A stretch of DNA of 64,000 bases from an uncultured Thiotrichaceae bacterium (GTDB lineage Bacteria > Pseudomonadota > Gammaproteobacteria > Thiotrichales > Thiotrichaceae). The stretch's first letter is position 1. The number at the start of each line of letters is the position of its first letter. The position numbers and the translations under genes are program-made. Where the stretch lies: assembly GCA_937925855.1 (NCBI GenBank), contig CALAMO010000007.1, positions 1-64,000 of the forward strand, written 5' to 3'. The notes beneath the pieces were generated by a model. It searched no databases, was not told where the DNA came from, and worked only from the letters and a program-made list of their open reading frames with translations. Of the stretch, positions 8,865 through 17,713 are shown one piece after another.

Positions 8865-9707
8865 ATGAAGCGAGAAATTAAACGCAGTCTTGCACCCCAA
8901 ATGACGCAGGATGGCGCTGGTGTTAAGTTGAAACGGTTGTTCCCGGCTGCGGGACTGGATGATATTGATCCCTTCTTGTTGTTTGATCATTTTGGTTCAG
9001 ACAACCCGGATGACTTTATCGCTGGGTTTCCGATGCATCCGCACCGCGGCATTGAAACGGTGACCTATATGCTGGATGGGCGAGTTAAACACAGCGATAG
9101 TACCGGACGCAGCGGCTCGATTGAAGCTGGTGACGTGCAGTGGATGAGCGCTGGGCGCGGTATTCTACATGAAGAAATGCCGGAGCGGGCCGAGGGGCGA
9201 CTGTCTGGTTTTCAGCTGTGGGTTAATCTGCCTGCGCGTGAGAAGATGAAGGCACCGGCTTATCAGGAGTATAAGGCCAGTGAAATCAATGCCTTCGATT
9301 ATCAGGGGCATAATATCCGCTTGTTAAGTGGTGAACTGCTCGGACAGCAGGGCGTGGTGCAAAATGTCAGTACCCTGCCGCTGTACGCCGATTTGACGCT
9401 GACGGCTGGGCGCTTGGTGTTACAGCTGCCTGCTGAACACCATGCTTTTATTTATGTCTTTGAGGGTGAGACCCAGATCGTTAATGAGGCCGCCGAACCG
9501 CAGCTGGTGTCGTCTCCCCGGCTGGTGGTGCTGAGTGCGGGTGATGAACTGGTGTTAGAGACGCCGCAGTCTGCGCGCTTGATGCTGGCCGCAGCGCAGA
9601 AAATCAACGAGCCGATTGCACGTTGGGGGCCGTTTGTTATGAACACCCCAGCAGAGATTGAGCAAACACTGGCCGAACTCCGCGCCGGGCAGTTTCCACC
9701 GCCGTAA
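8865..9707 (+). CDS. pirin family protein
   Basis: This 280-residue bicupin matches pirin along its length. The N-terminal cupin keeps the four metal ligands: H58 and H60 in FPMHPHRGIETVTY, and H102 and E104 in GILHEEMP. Pirins are cytoplasmic Fe-binding proteins; some act as quercetin dioxygenases, others as redox-sensing regulators. It precedes the cytochrome b and molybdoenzyme genes by a short gap on the same strand, so it may be expressed with them, though a functional link is only inferred. Confidence 0.9.
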   Translation: MKREIKRSLAPQMTQDGAGVKLKRLFPAAGLDDIDPFLLFDHFGSDNPDDFIAGFPMHPHRGIETVTYMLDGRVKHSDSTGRSGSIEAGDVQWMSAGRGILHEEMPERAEGRLSGFQLWVNLPAREKMKAPAYQEYKASEINAFDYQGHNIRLLSGELLGQQGVVQNVSTLPLYADLTLTAGRLVLQLPAEHHAFIYVFEGETQIVNEAAEPQLVSSPRLVVLSAGDELVLETPQSARLMLAAAQKINEPIARWGPFVMNTPAEIEQTLAELRAGQFPPP

Positions 9708-9735
9708 TCGGGCTAAATAAACGGTCACCGTGCGT

Positions 9736-10527
9736 ATGTTAAGCAAGAATAAACAGCGGCCTGATCTAAGCGCCGGCAGCCTAATTGGTCTACTTGCCTT
9801 TGTTGTTTTTGGTTTTGGTTTTGCCTGTTTATTGAACTGGAATGCCCGTCCGGGTGCGGCGCTGAATCAGGTTGCTGCTGCTGTGGGCAGTTTGTTGCTG
9901 TGCGTGCCCGCGCTGTTTTCCTTCATTAAACGCAGCGCCAGCACGCAAAGCCCACCACAGTGGTTTGTCTGGCATGTGCTGGCCTCCAGCGCTGGGGCTG
10001 TCTTGATCTTTATGCATGCTGCGGGTGGGCGTTGGCTATCACCGCCTGGCTTGCTGCTGCTCATTTTGCTGCTACTGGTGCTCCAGGGCTTACTGGCGCG
10101 GCTGTTATTGGCTAGGAAACTCAGCCACTTATTTGCGGCCGCCACCCCGGCATTCAATGTCAATACGCCGTTGCAAACCGATCGGGCCGCGCTGGCGCGG
10201 GTCATTAAAGCTAAAGGAGTGCTGTTGCAGCAGCTGGAGGTGGGTGCGGATGAAGCCTTATTTTCACCGACGTTATACCACTGGCTCCAGTCACCGCTAT
10301 TGACGCTGCGTTACCAGCGCCTGATTGAGCGCGAGGATGCGCTGGTGGGTGCGCGGCGCCATGCAGGTAAACTGCTGAGCTATTGGCGGCGCTTACACAT
10401 GGCACTGGCCGCCGTATTTTTTCTTGGGCTGCTGGCGCACAGCGTGGTCGTGCTGTTTTTCGCGGGCTATGTGGCCGGAGGAGCGGGCATTGACTGGTGG
10501 TATATTACGGATTGGGGCGCAGACTAA
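9736..10527 (+). CDS. membrane cytochrome b-like subunit for the downstream molybdoenzyme
   Basis: This 263-residue membrane protein has about five hydrophobic helices (near residues 14-34, 44-64, 78-97, 103-126 and 222-247). Two helices each carry a pair of histidines exactly 14 positions apart: H80/H94 and H221/H235. That H-x13-H pattern on two helices is the arrangement used by cytochrome b and NOX-type proteins to hold two stacked b haems. A soluble loop of about 90 residues lies between helices 4 and 5. The stop overlaps the ATG of the FeS/molybdopterin fusion gene (TAATG), so the two are translationally coupled and the protein is probably the quinone-side anchor of that enzyme. I start it at ATG 9736 rather than the GTG at 9730. 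Confidence 0.75.
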   Translation: MLSKNKQRPDLSAGSLIGLLAFVVFGFGFACLLNWNARPGAALNQVAAAVGSLLLCVPALFSFIKRSASTQSPPQWFVWHVLASSAGAVLIFMHAAGGRWLSPPGLLLLILLLLVLQGLLARLLLARKLSHLFAAATPAFNVNTPLQTDRAALARVIKAKGVLLQQLEVGADEALFSPTLYHWLQSPLLTLRYQRLIEREDALVGARRHAGKLLSYWRRLHMALAAVFFLGLLAHSVVVLFFAGYVAGGAGIDWWYITDWGAD

Positions 10528-13463
10528 TGGCACAACTTGCCTTAATGATTGATCTGGAGCGTTGTACGGGCTGTAAAAGCTGTGAGGCGGCCTGCAAGCA
10601 AACCCACGCGCTAGGCCCACATAGCTATCGTAATCGGGTGATGTGGTTCAGCGATCAGCACACGTTGGAGGCCAGCGCAACCCCGTCTGGGGCGCTTAAT
10701 TTTCTGACTGTGACCTGCCAGCAGTGTGCTCGTCCGGCCTGTCTGCGTGCCTGCCCGGTTAACCCGAAAGCCATTCGCAAAGATGCGGATAGCGGTGTGG
10801 TTACCATTGACGAGTCGCGCTGCACAGGCTGTGGTGAGTGCGCGCTGGCCTGTCCGTATGGGGCGATTGGCTATAATGCGGAACAGCATCATGCGGTGAA
10901 GTGTGATTTATGTTCGAACCGGCGGGCGCAGGGGGCTGGCCCGGCCTGCGCCAGCGTCTGTCCAACGGCGGCGATTAGCTTTGGTGCGCGCGCTGATTTG
11001 CTGGCTCAAGCAGAGCAGGCGGAGCGTCGTCTATTAGATCATGATCATTTTTTGCAGGAGCCGGCCACGATTTACCTACAGCGTTTAGCGCACAGAGCCG
11101 AGCCTAATAACCGTCCCGCGCGCCAAATCCCGGCCCTCATGGCTGACCAAAGCGTACGCAGCAACCTCAATGCAGCGCTGACTACGCCAACTTATCGCCC
11201 CACACACCAGCAACAAATCGCCCAACATCCCGTAAACATTATCCCCGGTGGCTGTAATATCTGTTTCAACGCCTGCCCGGTGAATTACCACTTCCGGGGT
11301 AATGAGCTGGTTAATATCTATGGTAACGAGCGCGATCCGGTCTTTGCAGGGCGGATTTGTCCGAAGTCACAAATGACCTTACAGATGTATGGCAGCGAGC
11401 AGCGTGTATTACAGCCGTTAAAGCGGGTGGGGGAGCGCGGTAAAGCTGAGTTTGTGCCGGTGAGTTGGGATGAGGCGCTGGATGATATTGCGGCGCGGCT
11501 GACAACAGTGCGCGCTGATTACGGCAGCAAAGCACTGGCGATTCAGGCGGGGTCACGCACCGGCGTACTGAATTTACTCGGCGCTATTCCGCTATTTGCC
11601 CAGCTTTGGGGGACGGCGAATGTGGCGTCGACCGAACCGTTCTGCGACCTCAGCAAAGTCGTAGCCTTAGGGATGACCCTGGGGTCAACCATGTTGGGTA
11701 ATATCTATAGCGCAGCGGACATCGGCAGCGCGGCGATGTATCTCTATGTCGGTGATAATCAGGCTGAAACCCGACCGGTGAATTTCGGCCTAGTCAATGA
11801 CTGGCGGCTTAAAAATAAGGCACGCATGGTGGTGGTTGATCCCCGGCTGACGGTGACTGCAAGCAAAGCGGATCGCTGGTTGGGTATTCGGCCTGGTACT
11901 GATTTGGCCTTAGCCTTGGCGCTGGCGCATACGTTGTTCATTGAAGACTTGGCCGATTTGGAGTTTTGTCGGGATTGGGTGCTGGGTTGGGAAGTTTGGC
12001 GTGATTTTATCATAGCGCGTGGCTATGACGCGGCGTGGGCGGCACCGATTACTGATTTAACGGCGGCGGACATTAAGACGCTGGCGCGGGAGATAGCGGC
12101 GGCAGATGGCTGCATGATTTTTCTGAGTCGCGGGATTAATCAGCACAGCAACGCCACGCAGACCAATCGTGCCTTTATGTTTGTGGCGGCGATTACGGCT
12201 AATTGGGGGCGGCGCGGCGGCGGCTTCTTCAATGTTTCCGCAGAGCCGGACTGGCGCAAACCGACGGTACCCGCTGAGCGGGCCGCCGCGATGGCACCTG
12301 CGATTAATAAAAGCCCGGCGGGCTGGCTGGATGCCATGTTGGGAGACGATGTGTACCCGCTGAAGGCGCTGATCACCGGTAATAATCCGCTGGGGCAGTG
12401 GCCGGATCAAAATAAAGCCCGGCGGGCCGTGGCGAATCTTGATTTGGTGGTGCATATGGATTTGTACCTGAATGAGACCTCGCAGTATGCGGATTATGTG
12501 CTGCCGATGGCGAGCGGGGTGGAGAAGGGTGGCCCGACTCGACTAGCAGAGGATCGACGAATTGTCTGGAATGATCGCTTGATTGAACCACCGGGTGAGG
12601 CTAAATCAGATCACTGGTTTTGGATAGAGTTGGGTAAGCGTTTTGGTTTTGCGGACGTGCTGAAAGAAGCGTACAAAGCGCCGCGTGTGCTGTGGGATGA
12701 GGTCGTGCGCGCTACGACACCGAGCCTGCGAGGGATTACGCTTAAGCGCCTGTTGCAGCAGCCCAATCGGACGGTGCGTTTTCCGGTGGCGACCGAAGAC
12801 TGTCCTGAGACGGACACGCTGTATTTGCCGGATACGCCGACCTTTAATCAGCCGCCGGGTAAGCGCTTTCCCACGCCAAGTGGCAAGCTAGAATTTTGGA
12901 CGGAGCAGTTGGAGGCAAACTGCCGTCTGATGGGGCTGTCGGCGCTGCCAGAATTTTATAGCGAAGCCGGACAACTGGTCGATTTACCGCATACTTCGAC
13001 GGTTTCCGTGCGGGATAAGCCGCTGATGTCGCCGTTTGTAGGTACTTATGCGCGGGCTGCAGAGATCGTAGCGCACCGCGCAGGACGTGTCCTCGGCTAT
13101 GACACTGAATTAGTCACTGGTCGCCCACCTGCACCACATTTTCATTCTTGGACGCACTATTTCTGGCAGGCGCAGGAGATGTGGCCGCAGCTCTACTGTC
13201 AGATTCACCCAGAAAAGGCGGCAAGCTTGGGTATTGCTGATGGTGATCAGGTGAAGCTTGAGACGGAATCTGGGGTGTTGGAAGCGCGCGCCTGGGTTTA
13301 TGGTGGCATTCGTAAAACAGCGGTGTTTGTGCCGATTGGCTGGGATGAGCAGCAGCCGTTTCATCCTGGTGCGAGCGTGAATCAGTTAACGACGGTGGCG
13401 CTTGACCCGCTGTCGCAGCAGGCGAACCTGAAAGTGCATTTGTGCCGGGTGACTAAGCTGTAG
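10527..13463 (+). CDS. fused four-cluster ferredoxin and molybdopterin oxidoreductase
   Basis: This 978-residue protein joins two subunits that are normally separate. Residues 1-190 are a DmsB/PhsB-like electron-transfer subunit with four [4Fe-4S] sites (Cys sets at 13/16/19/23, 64/67/72/76, 99/102/105/109 and 126/129/141/145). Residues 240-978 are a DMSO-reductase family bis-MGD catalytic subunit with its own cluster at C243, C246, C250 and C278. C373, in EPFCDLSK, is a candidate Mo ligand. There is no Tat signal, so it should work on the cytoplasmic side, as the sulfite-oxidising SoeAB pair does. The coupled upstream cytochrome b would link it to the quinone pool. The substrate cannot be read; sulfur compounds are suggested by the neighbouring methanethiol oxidase operon. 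Confidence 0.88.
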   Translation: MAQLALMIDLERCTGCKSCEAACKQTHALGPHSYRNRVMWFSDQHTLEASATPSGALNFLTVTCQQCARPACLRACPVNPKAIRKDADSGVVTIDESRCTGCGECALACPYGAIGYNAEQHHAVKCDLCSNRRAQGAGPACASVCPTAAISFGARADLLAQAEQAERRLLDHDHFLQEPATIYLQRLAHRAEPNNRPARQIPALMADQSVRSNLNAALTTPTYRPTHQQQIAQHPVNIIPGGCNICFNACPVNYHFRGNELVNIYGNERDPVFAGRICPKSQMTLQMYGSEQRVLQPLKRVGERGKAEFVPVSWDEALDDIAARLTTVRADYGSKALAIQAGSRTGVLNLLGAIPLFAQLWGTANVASTEPFCDLSKVVALGMTLGSTMLGNIYSAADIGSAAMYLYVGDNQAETRPVNFGLVNDWRLKNKARMVVVDPRLTVTASKADRWLGIRPGTDLALALALAHTLFIEDLADLEFCRDWVLGWEVWRDFIIARGYDAAWAAPITDLTAADIKTLAREIAAADGCMIFLSRGINQHSNATQTNRAFMFVAAITANWGRRGGGFFNVSAEPDWRKPTVPAERAAAMAPAINKSPAGWLDAMLGDDVYPLKALITGNNPLGQWPDQNKARRAVANLDLVVHMDLYLNETSQYADYVLPMASGVEKGGPTRLAEDRRIVWNDRLIEPPGEAKSDHWFWIELGKRFGFADVLKEAYKAPRVLWDEVVRATTPSLRGITLKRLLQQPNRTVRFPVATEDCPETDTLYLPDTPTFNQPPGKRFPTPSGKLEFWTEQLEANCRLMGLSALPEFYSEAGQLVDLPHTSTVSVRDKPLMSPFVGTYARAAEIVAHRAGRVLGYDTELVTGRPPAPHFHSWTHYFWQAQEMWPQLYCQIHPEKAASLGIADGDQVKLETESGVLEARAWVYGGIRKTAVFVPIGWDEQQPFHPGASVNQLTTVALDPLSQQANLKVHLCRVTKL

Positions 13464-13578
13464 TCGTTTTTTGATGGTATGTGATTGGGATCAATGGAAA
13501 CACTTGAACAATCGGTAAAATACCACCAAAATTTCCAACGCAACATTTCTTCTAAGGCAGGTGTCCCCAGGTCGCGCT

Positions 13579-14175
13579 ATGGCTAAATTATATTTCTATT
13601 ATTCCAGTATGAACGCCGGTAAATCGACCACCCTGCTGCAATCGAGTTTTAATTACCGCGAGCGCGGTATGCGGACGCTGCTGTTTACCGCGGCGTTTGA
13701 TGATCGCTTTGCATTGGGTAAGGTGGCGTCGCGTATTGGGCTGGAGCAGGATGCGGAATTATTCCGGGTGGACGACGATTTATTGCAGCGTGTGCAGCGC
13801 CAGCACGCACAGTCTCCGCTGCACTGTGTTTTGGTGGATGAGGCGCAGTTTTTGACGAAGGCACAGGTCTGGCAGCTGAGTGATGTCTGTGATCAGCTGG
13901 GTATTCCAGTATTGTGCTACGGGATTCGGACGGATTTTCGCGGCGAGCTGTTTGCGGGCAGCCAGTGGTTGCTAGCGTGGGCAGATACCTTGGTTGAGCT
14001 GAAGACAATCTGTCACTGCGGCTCAAAAGCGCCGATGGTGGTGCGCGTTGATGCGGAGGGTCAGGCCATTCAGGACGGCGCGCAGGTAGAGATTGGCGGC
14101 AATGAACGTTATGTGCCGCTGTGCCGGGCACATTTTAAAGAAGCGATGAAAATTTACCCAGAGGTCGGTGAGTAA
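13579..14175 (+). CDS. tdk: thymidine kinase (type II)
   Basis: This 198-residue protein has the P-loop of bacterial type II thymidine kinases (SSMNAGKST, residues 10-18), a catalytic-base motif VDEAQF near residue 92, and the C-terminal zinc-binding cysteines (ICHCGSKA and LCRAHF). It phosphorylates thymidine to dTMP in the salvage pathway. The length is normal. The ATG at 13579 is chosen because family proteins begin just before the P-loop strand; GTG 13561 upstream is in frame but unnecessary. It lies 2 bp ahead of the 2-hydroxyacid dehydrogenase gene. Confidence 0.93.
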   Translation: MAKLYFYYSSMNAGKSTTLLQSSFNYRERGMRTLLFTAAFDDRFALGKVASRIGLEQDAELFRVDDDLLQRVQRQHAQSPLHCVLVDEAQFLTKAQVWQLSDVCDQLGIPVLCYGIRTDFRGELFAGSQWLLAWADTLVELKTICHCGSKAPMVVRVDAEGQAIQDGAQVEIGGNERYVPLCRAHFKEAMKIYPEVGE

Positions 14176-14177
14176 CG

Positions 14178-15152
14178 ATGAAAATTGCCATACTTGATGA
14201 TTATCAGCACGCAGTGCCTGCGCTGGACTGTTTTAAGCTGCTGGATGGGCATGCTGTCACCGTGTTCAATGATACGCTGACGGATTTTGACGCGCTGGTG
14301 GCGCGTTTACAGGATTTCGACGCGCTGGTTTTAATTCGTGAACGTACCGTGATCACGCCTGAACTACTAGCACGCCTGCCAAAGCTTAAGCTGATTAGCC
14401 AGACCGGGAAATTGAGCAACCATGTCAATCTGGCGGATTGTACGCGCTATGGCGTTGCGTTTGCTGAAGGCCGGGGCTCACCGGTGGCACCCTCGGAACT
14501 CTGTTGGGCACTGATTATGGCGGCGAGCCGTCAGCTGCTGCCGTATTGTAATCAGCTTGCTGCGGGACACTGGCAGCAGTCAGGTGCTGTTGGGCTGGGG
14601 CGCACCTTACACGGTTTGACGCTGGGGATTTGGGGCTATGGTAAAATAGGCCGGCGCATCGCACAGTATGCGAAGGCTTTTGGGATGGACGTGCTGGTTT
14701 GGGGGCGGGAAGCTTCGCGCGAACAGGCCGTGGCCGATGGCTTTCAGGCTGCTGCTAACAAACATGCGTTCTTTCAGACGGTGGATGTGTTGTCGCTGCA
14801 CCTGCGCTTAAACACAGCGACTCGTGACAGTGTGGCCTTGGCCGATTTGCAGCGCATGAAACCGGATGCGCTGCTGGTCAACACTAGCCGAGCTGAGTTG
14901 ATTGCGCCGGGCGCTTTGCTGGCAGCGCTGCGTGCTGGACGACCCGGTTTTGCGGCGTTGGATGTGTATGCTGCTGAGCCGACGGGAGCGGAGCTGGATG
15001 CACTGCTGACGCTGGAGAATGTGTTGTGTACACCGCATTTGGGCTATGTTGAACAGAACAGCTATGAGCTTTATTTCCGCATTGCCTTTGAAAACGTTAA
15101 TGCGTTTTGTCAGGGTGAGGCGCAGCATATTGCGAATCCTGAAGTGCTTTAA
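14178..15152 (+). CDS. D-2-hydroxyacid dehydrogenase family protein
   Basis: This 324-residue NAD-dependent dehydrogenase shows a Rossmann motif GIWGYGKIGRRIA near residues 154-166, an NTSRAELI segment with the substrate-binding Arg, a DVYAAEP motif with the catalytic Glu, and TPHLGYVE with the catalytic His near residue 290. It resembles the glyoxylate/phosphoglycerate dehydrogenase group; the substrate is not defined by these motifs. It follows tdk with a 2-bp gap, so the pair is probably one transcript, and it ends 3 bp inside the convergent tcuB gene. Confidence 0.88.
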   Translation: MKIAILDDYQHAVPALDCFKLLDGHAVTVFNDTLTDFDALVARLQDFDALVLIRERTVITPELLARLPKLKLISQTGKLSNHVNLADCTRYGVAFAEGRGSPVAPSELCWALIMAASRQLLPYCNQLAAGHWQQSGAVGLGRTLHGLTLGIWGYGKIGRRIAQYAKAFGMDVLVWGREASREQAVADGFQAAANKHAFFQTVDVLSLHLRLNTATRDSVALADLQRMKPDALLVNTSRAELIAPGALLAALRAGRPGFAALDVYAAEPTGAELDALLTLENVLCTPHLGYVEQNSYELYFRIAFENVNAFCQGEAQHIANPEVL

Positions 15153-16336
15153 CGCGGCGTATTACGATGAAAGCGCAGCAGGGCTAAAAACCGATAGACC
15201 CCGTGTACCATTTTGGAATAGGGCAGCACCAAAAATAGCGTTAGTACAAAGCCAAGATGCACCGCCAGCAGCGTCCCCATAGCGGCGCTTTCCCGCAAAA
15301 ATAGCAGCAGCAAGCCGGTGAGGCTGGTTAAGAACAGCAGCGCAATAAAGCCGGTTTCCATCCCCCATAACGCAGGCGAACGCAGGCTGGTTTCGGTTTT
15401 TAGTTTTAACCGGTAGAGTCCTGCCGTACCGATACACAGCAATACGCCCCCAACCGTGCCAAAGATCACCGGCAGACTCAGATAAGCATGGGGCGCTTCC
15501 CAGCCAAAAGCATAGTGATACAGCGTGCCGGTAGAGGTGGCCGCGAAGCAGAGCATAAACCCATAGAATGTGGCATGGTGCAGGTAGCGGCGCTGCATCG
15601 AGAAGCGTTCGGAATGATCGTTGCAGCCGTGGCCTGCCCCTGAGAGATTCTTCAGGGTCAGCGTGTCTTTGAGCGCATTGAGCAGTGCCGGTAGCCCGCT
15701 GTTTTTGCCGCCAGGCCGCAGTGTGGCCGGCTGGCTGACGGCGGCCCCGCGCGCCCAAAATGCCCAGCCGCCCATGCCCATTGCAAATAGCGCAAATAAA
15801 AATACTGGCCCCGCGACCGCCACCATCACGCCGTGCGGAATAATGGCGTGGAAATTACCGTCCGGGTAGGCGCTGAAAAAACCTGGCAGATCATTCAAGA
15901 GTGCACTGCCGATAAAGACAATCGCCATGGCCAGCGCGCAGACGAGCGACAACAGGACGCCATTGCCCGCAAATGCCCGCGCCATAAAGCCGGGCCAAGC
16001 ATAATCCTGCCAGCTTTGGGCGCGCAGCTCGTTAAAGGTTTGTGGAACGTTTACCTTAAATTCGTGTGGCTCAGCATACTGACAGGCGTAGTAACAGCCC
16101 CGGCAGTTGTGGCAGAGATTAGCCAGATAATCCAGCGTGTCGGCGTTAAAATGGCGGTATTGCGTCATCGCGGGGAACACGCTACAAAAGCCTTCGCAAT
16201 AACGGCAGGCATTACAGATTTGCATAATACGCTGCGCTTCAGCCTGTGGCGTCGCCGCAGGTGGGGCACTCTGATTTTCTGCCTCTACCTGCTGTAGGGT
16301 GTGCTGGATACGCATGTGTTGTGTGGTCTCAGCCAT
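15149..16336 (-). CDS. tcuB: TcuB-like iron-sulfur and haem membrane protein
   Basis: This protein of about 395 residues starts with two four-Cys iron-sulfur motifs (C41/44/47/51 and C75/78/81/85), followed by about six membrane helices with His residues suited to binding haem. This is the architecture of TcuB (CitB/CobZ-C family), which takes electrons from the reduced flavin of TcuA and passes them to quinone. The ATG at 16336 overlaps the end of tcuA by 8 bp; the ORF could extend upstream, but the overlap fits coupled translation. It is the last gene of the prpF-tcuA-tcuB operon. No tcuC-type transporter is adjacent. Confidence 0.87.
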   Translation of the reverse strand: MAETTQHMRIQHTLQQVEAENQSAPPAATPQAEAQRIMQICNACRYCEGFCSVFPAMTQYRHFNADTLDYLANLCHNCRGCYYACQYAEPHEFKVNVPQTFNELRAQSWQDYAWPGFMARAFAGNGVLLSLVCALAMAIVFIGSALLNDLPGFFSAYPDGNFHAIIPHGVMVAVAGPVFLFALFAMGMGGWAFWARGAAVSQPATLRPGGKNSGLPALLNALKDTLTLKNLSGAGHGCNDHSERFSMQRRYLHHATFYGFMLCFAATSTGTLYHYAFGWEAPHAYLSLPVIFGTVGGVLLCIGTAGLYRLKLKTETSLRSPALWGMETGFIALLFLTSLTGLLLLFLRESAAMGTLLAVHLGFVLTLFLVLPYSKMVHGVYRFLALLRFHRNTPR

Positions 16337-17711
16337 GTTGTGCGGCCTCCTGCCCGGCGATGCGGCCAAATACGGTGCCAATGGTCATGCCCAAGCCCGC
16401 GAGATAGCCTTGGCCCATGATATTGCCCGCCATGATCTCACCGGCGGCGTAAATATTATCGCTGGGGTGGTCATCTGGCCACATTACCTGGGCCCGCTCG
16501 TTCACTTTTAAGCTCAAATAGGTGAAGGTCACGCCAGGACGTAGGATGTAACCATAAAACGGTGGCTCGCTAATCGGGCGCGCCCAATTGGTTTTATTTG
16601 GACTTAAGCCCTGGGTTGCCCGTCCGTCGAGACGGTCAGGGTCAAATGCACCGGGCTGACAGGCCGCGTTAAAGCTGCGAATGCTGTGTTGCATGGCGAT
16701 GGGGTCAAGGCCCATTTGCTGCGCTAAGTCCGCTAGTGTGTCGGCCTTATAAGGCGGGAATACCGACGGCATAAATAGCGCCAGCGAACGGGCGTCAATA
16801 ATGGCATAGCCGACTTGCTGCGGCTGTTGGGCGACTAGTCGTCCCCAGATGGCGTAGCGTTTCGGCCAGAAGTCTTCCCCTTCATCATAAAAGCGCTGTC
16901 CCTGCTGGTTAAGCACGACCGAAAAAGGCACGCAGTCCAACCGCGTGGCAATGCCACCGTCGTATTTGGGGGCACGGCCATCAATCGCCACCATATGGCC
17001 TTGAGTGTCATCGCCTAGCATGGCGCAGCCCTGGGTGCGCAAATCGCGCAGGATGCGTCCCTTATTAAACGGGGTGCCACGAATCAGAAAATTATCGACC
17101 CGCTCGCCCCAGGCTTCGCGCATCCATGTGGCGTTACCCTGAAACCCACCGGATGCGGCGACTACGGCGCGGCAGGCAATATCGAAGGTTTGCTCATGCT
17201 GGCGCACCGTGACCTGCGTGCAGTGCCTGCCATCCAGCTTTAAGGTGAGCGCTTCGCACTCATATTCGATGTGCACGCCCCTGTCTTCTGCGGTTGCATA
17301 GTAGGCATTGATGAGCGCTTTACCGCCGCCTAAAAAGAAAGCATTGGTGCGCTCCAGATTAAGCGTGCCGGATAGGCTGGGCTGAAAGCGAACGCCGTGT
17401 GCCTCCATCCAGGGTTGCAGGGTGCGCGAGGCCGCTAGTACCTGACGCGCCAGCGCGGGGCAGGTATGACCGGCGGTGACTTTTAGTAGGTCGTCGTAGT
17501 ATTCATCGACACTATAACTATCGGTAAGTACCGAGGTGGGGGCGTCGTGCGCGAGACGTAAGTTGCGGGTATGGCGTGAGTTACCGCCGCGTACATTGCG
17601 TGGCGCGTGTTCTAATAGCAGGACGCTCGCCCCCGCCGCGCGCGCGGTGAGCGCCGCACAGAGCGCCGCGTTACCGCCGCCAATAACAACAACATCAGCC
17701 GCATCAAGCAT
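16329..17711 (-). CDS. tcuA: TcuA-like FAD-dependent dehydrogenase
   Basis: This 460-residue flavoprotein has an N-terminal dinucleotide fold (VVVIGGGNAALCAALTARAA), then RGGNSRHTRNLR, and the C-terminal AAGEIMAGNIMGQGYLAGLG typical of the FrdA/SdhA-like branch containing TcuA. TcuA oxidises tricarballylate to cis-aconitate using FAD, with TcuB as electron acceptor. The start is ATG 17711, 2 bp after the prpF-like stop; a TTG at 17726 is also in frame but overlaps. Context with TcuB and a PrpF-type isomerase supports a tricarboxylic acid substrate, although the exact substrate could be a related acid. Confidence 0.87.
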   Translation of the reverse strand: MLDAADVVVIGGGNAALCAALTARAAGASVLLLEHAPRNVRGGNSRHTRNLRLAHDAPTSVLTDSYSVDEYYDDLLKVTAGHTCPALARQVLAASRTLQPWMEAHGVRFQPSLSGTLNLERTNAFFLGGGKALINAYYATAEDRGVHIEYECEALTLKLDGRHCTQVTVRQHEQTFDIACRAVVAASGGFQGNATWMREAWGERVDNFLIRGTPFNKGRILRDLRTQGCAMLGDDTQGHMVAIDGRAPKYDGGIATRLDCVPFSVVLNQQGQRFYDEGEDFWPKRYAIWGRLVAQQPQQVGYAIIDARSLALFMPSVFPPYKADTLADLAQQMGLDPIAMQHSIRSFNAACQPGAFDPDRLDGRATQGLSPNKTNWARPISEPPFYGYILRPGVTFTYLSLKVNERAQVMWPDDHPSDNIYAAGEIMAGNIMGQGYLAGLGMTIGTVFGRIAGQEAAQHG

Positions 17712-17713
17712 AC

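Noticed and set aside
10527..13463. Frameshift or assembly fusion joining two genes
   Set aside because: The reading frame is continuous across the linker (about residues 190-240), codon use is uniform, and both halves have intact cysteine motifs, so a true fusion is more likely.
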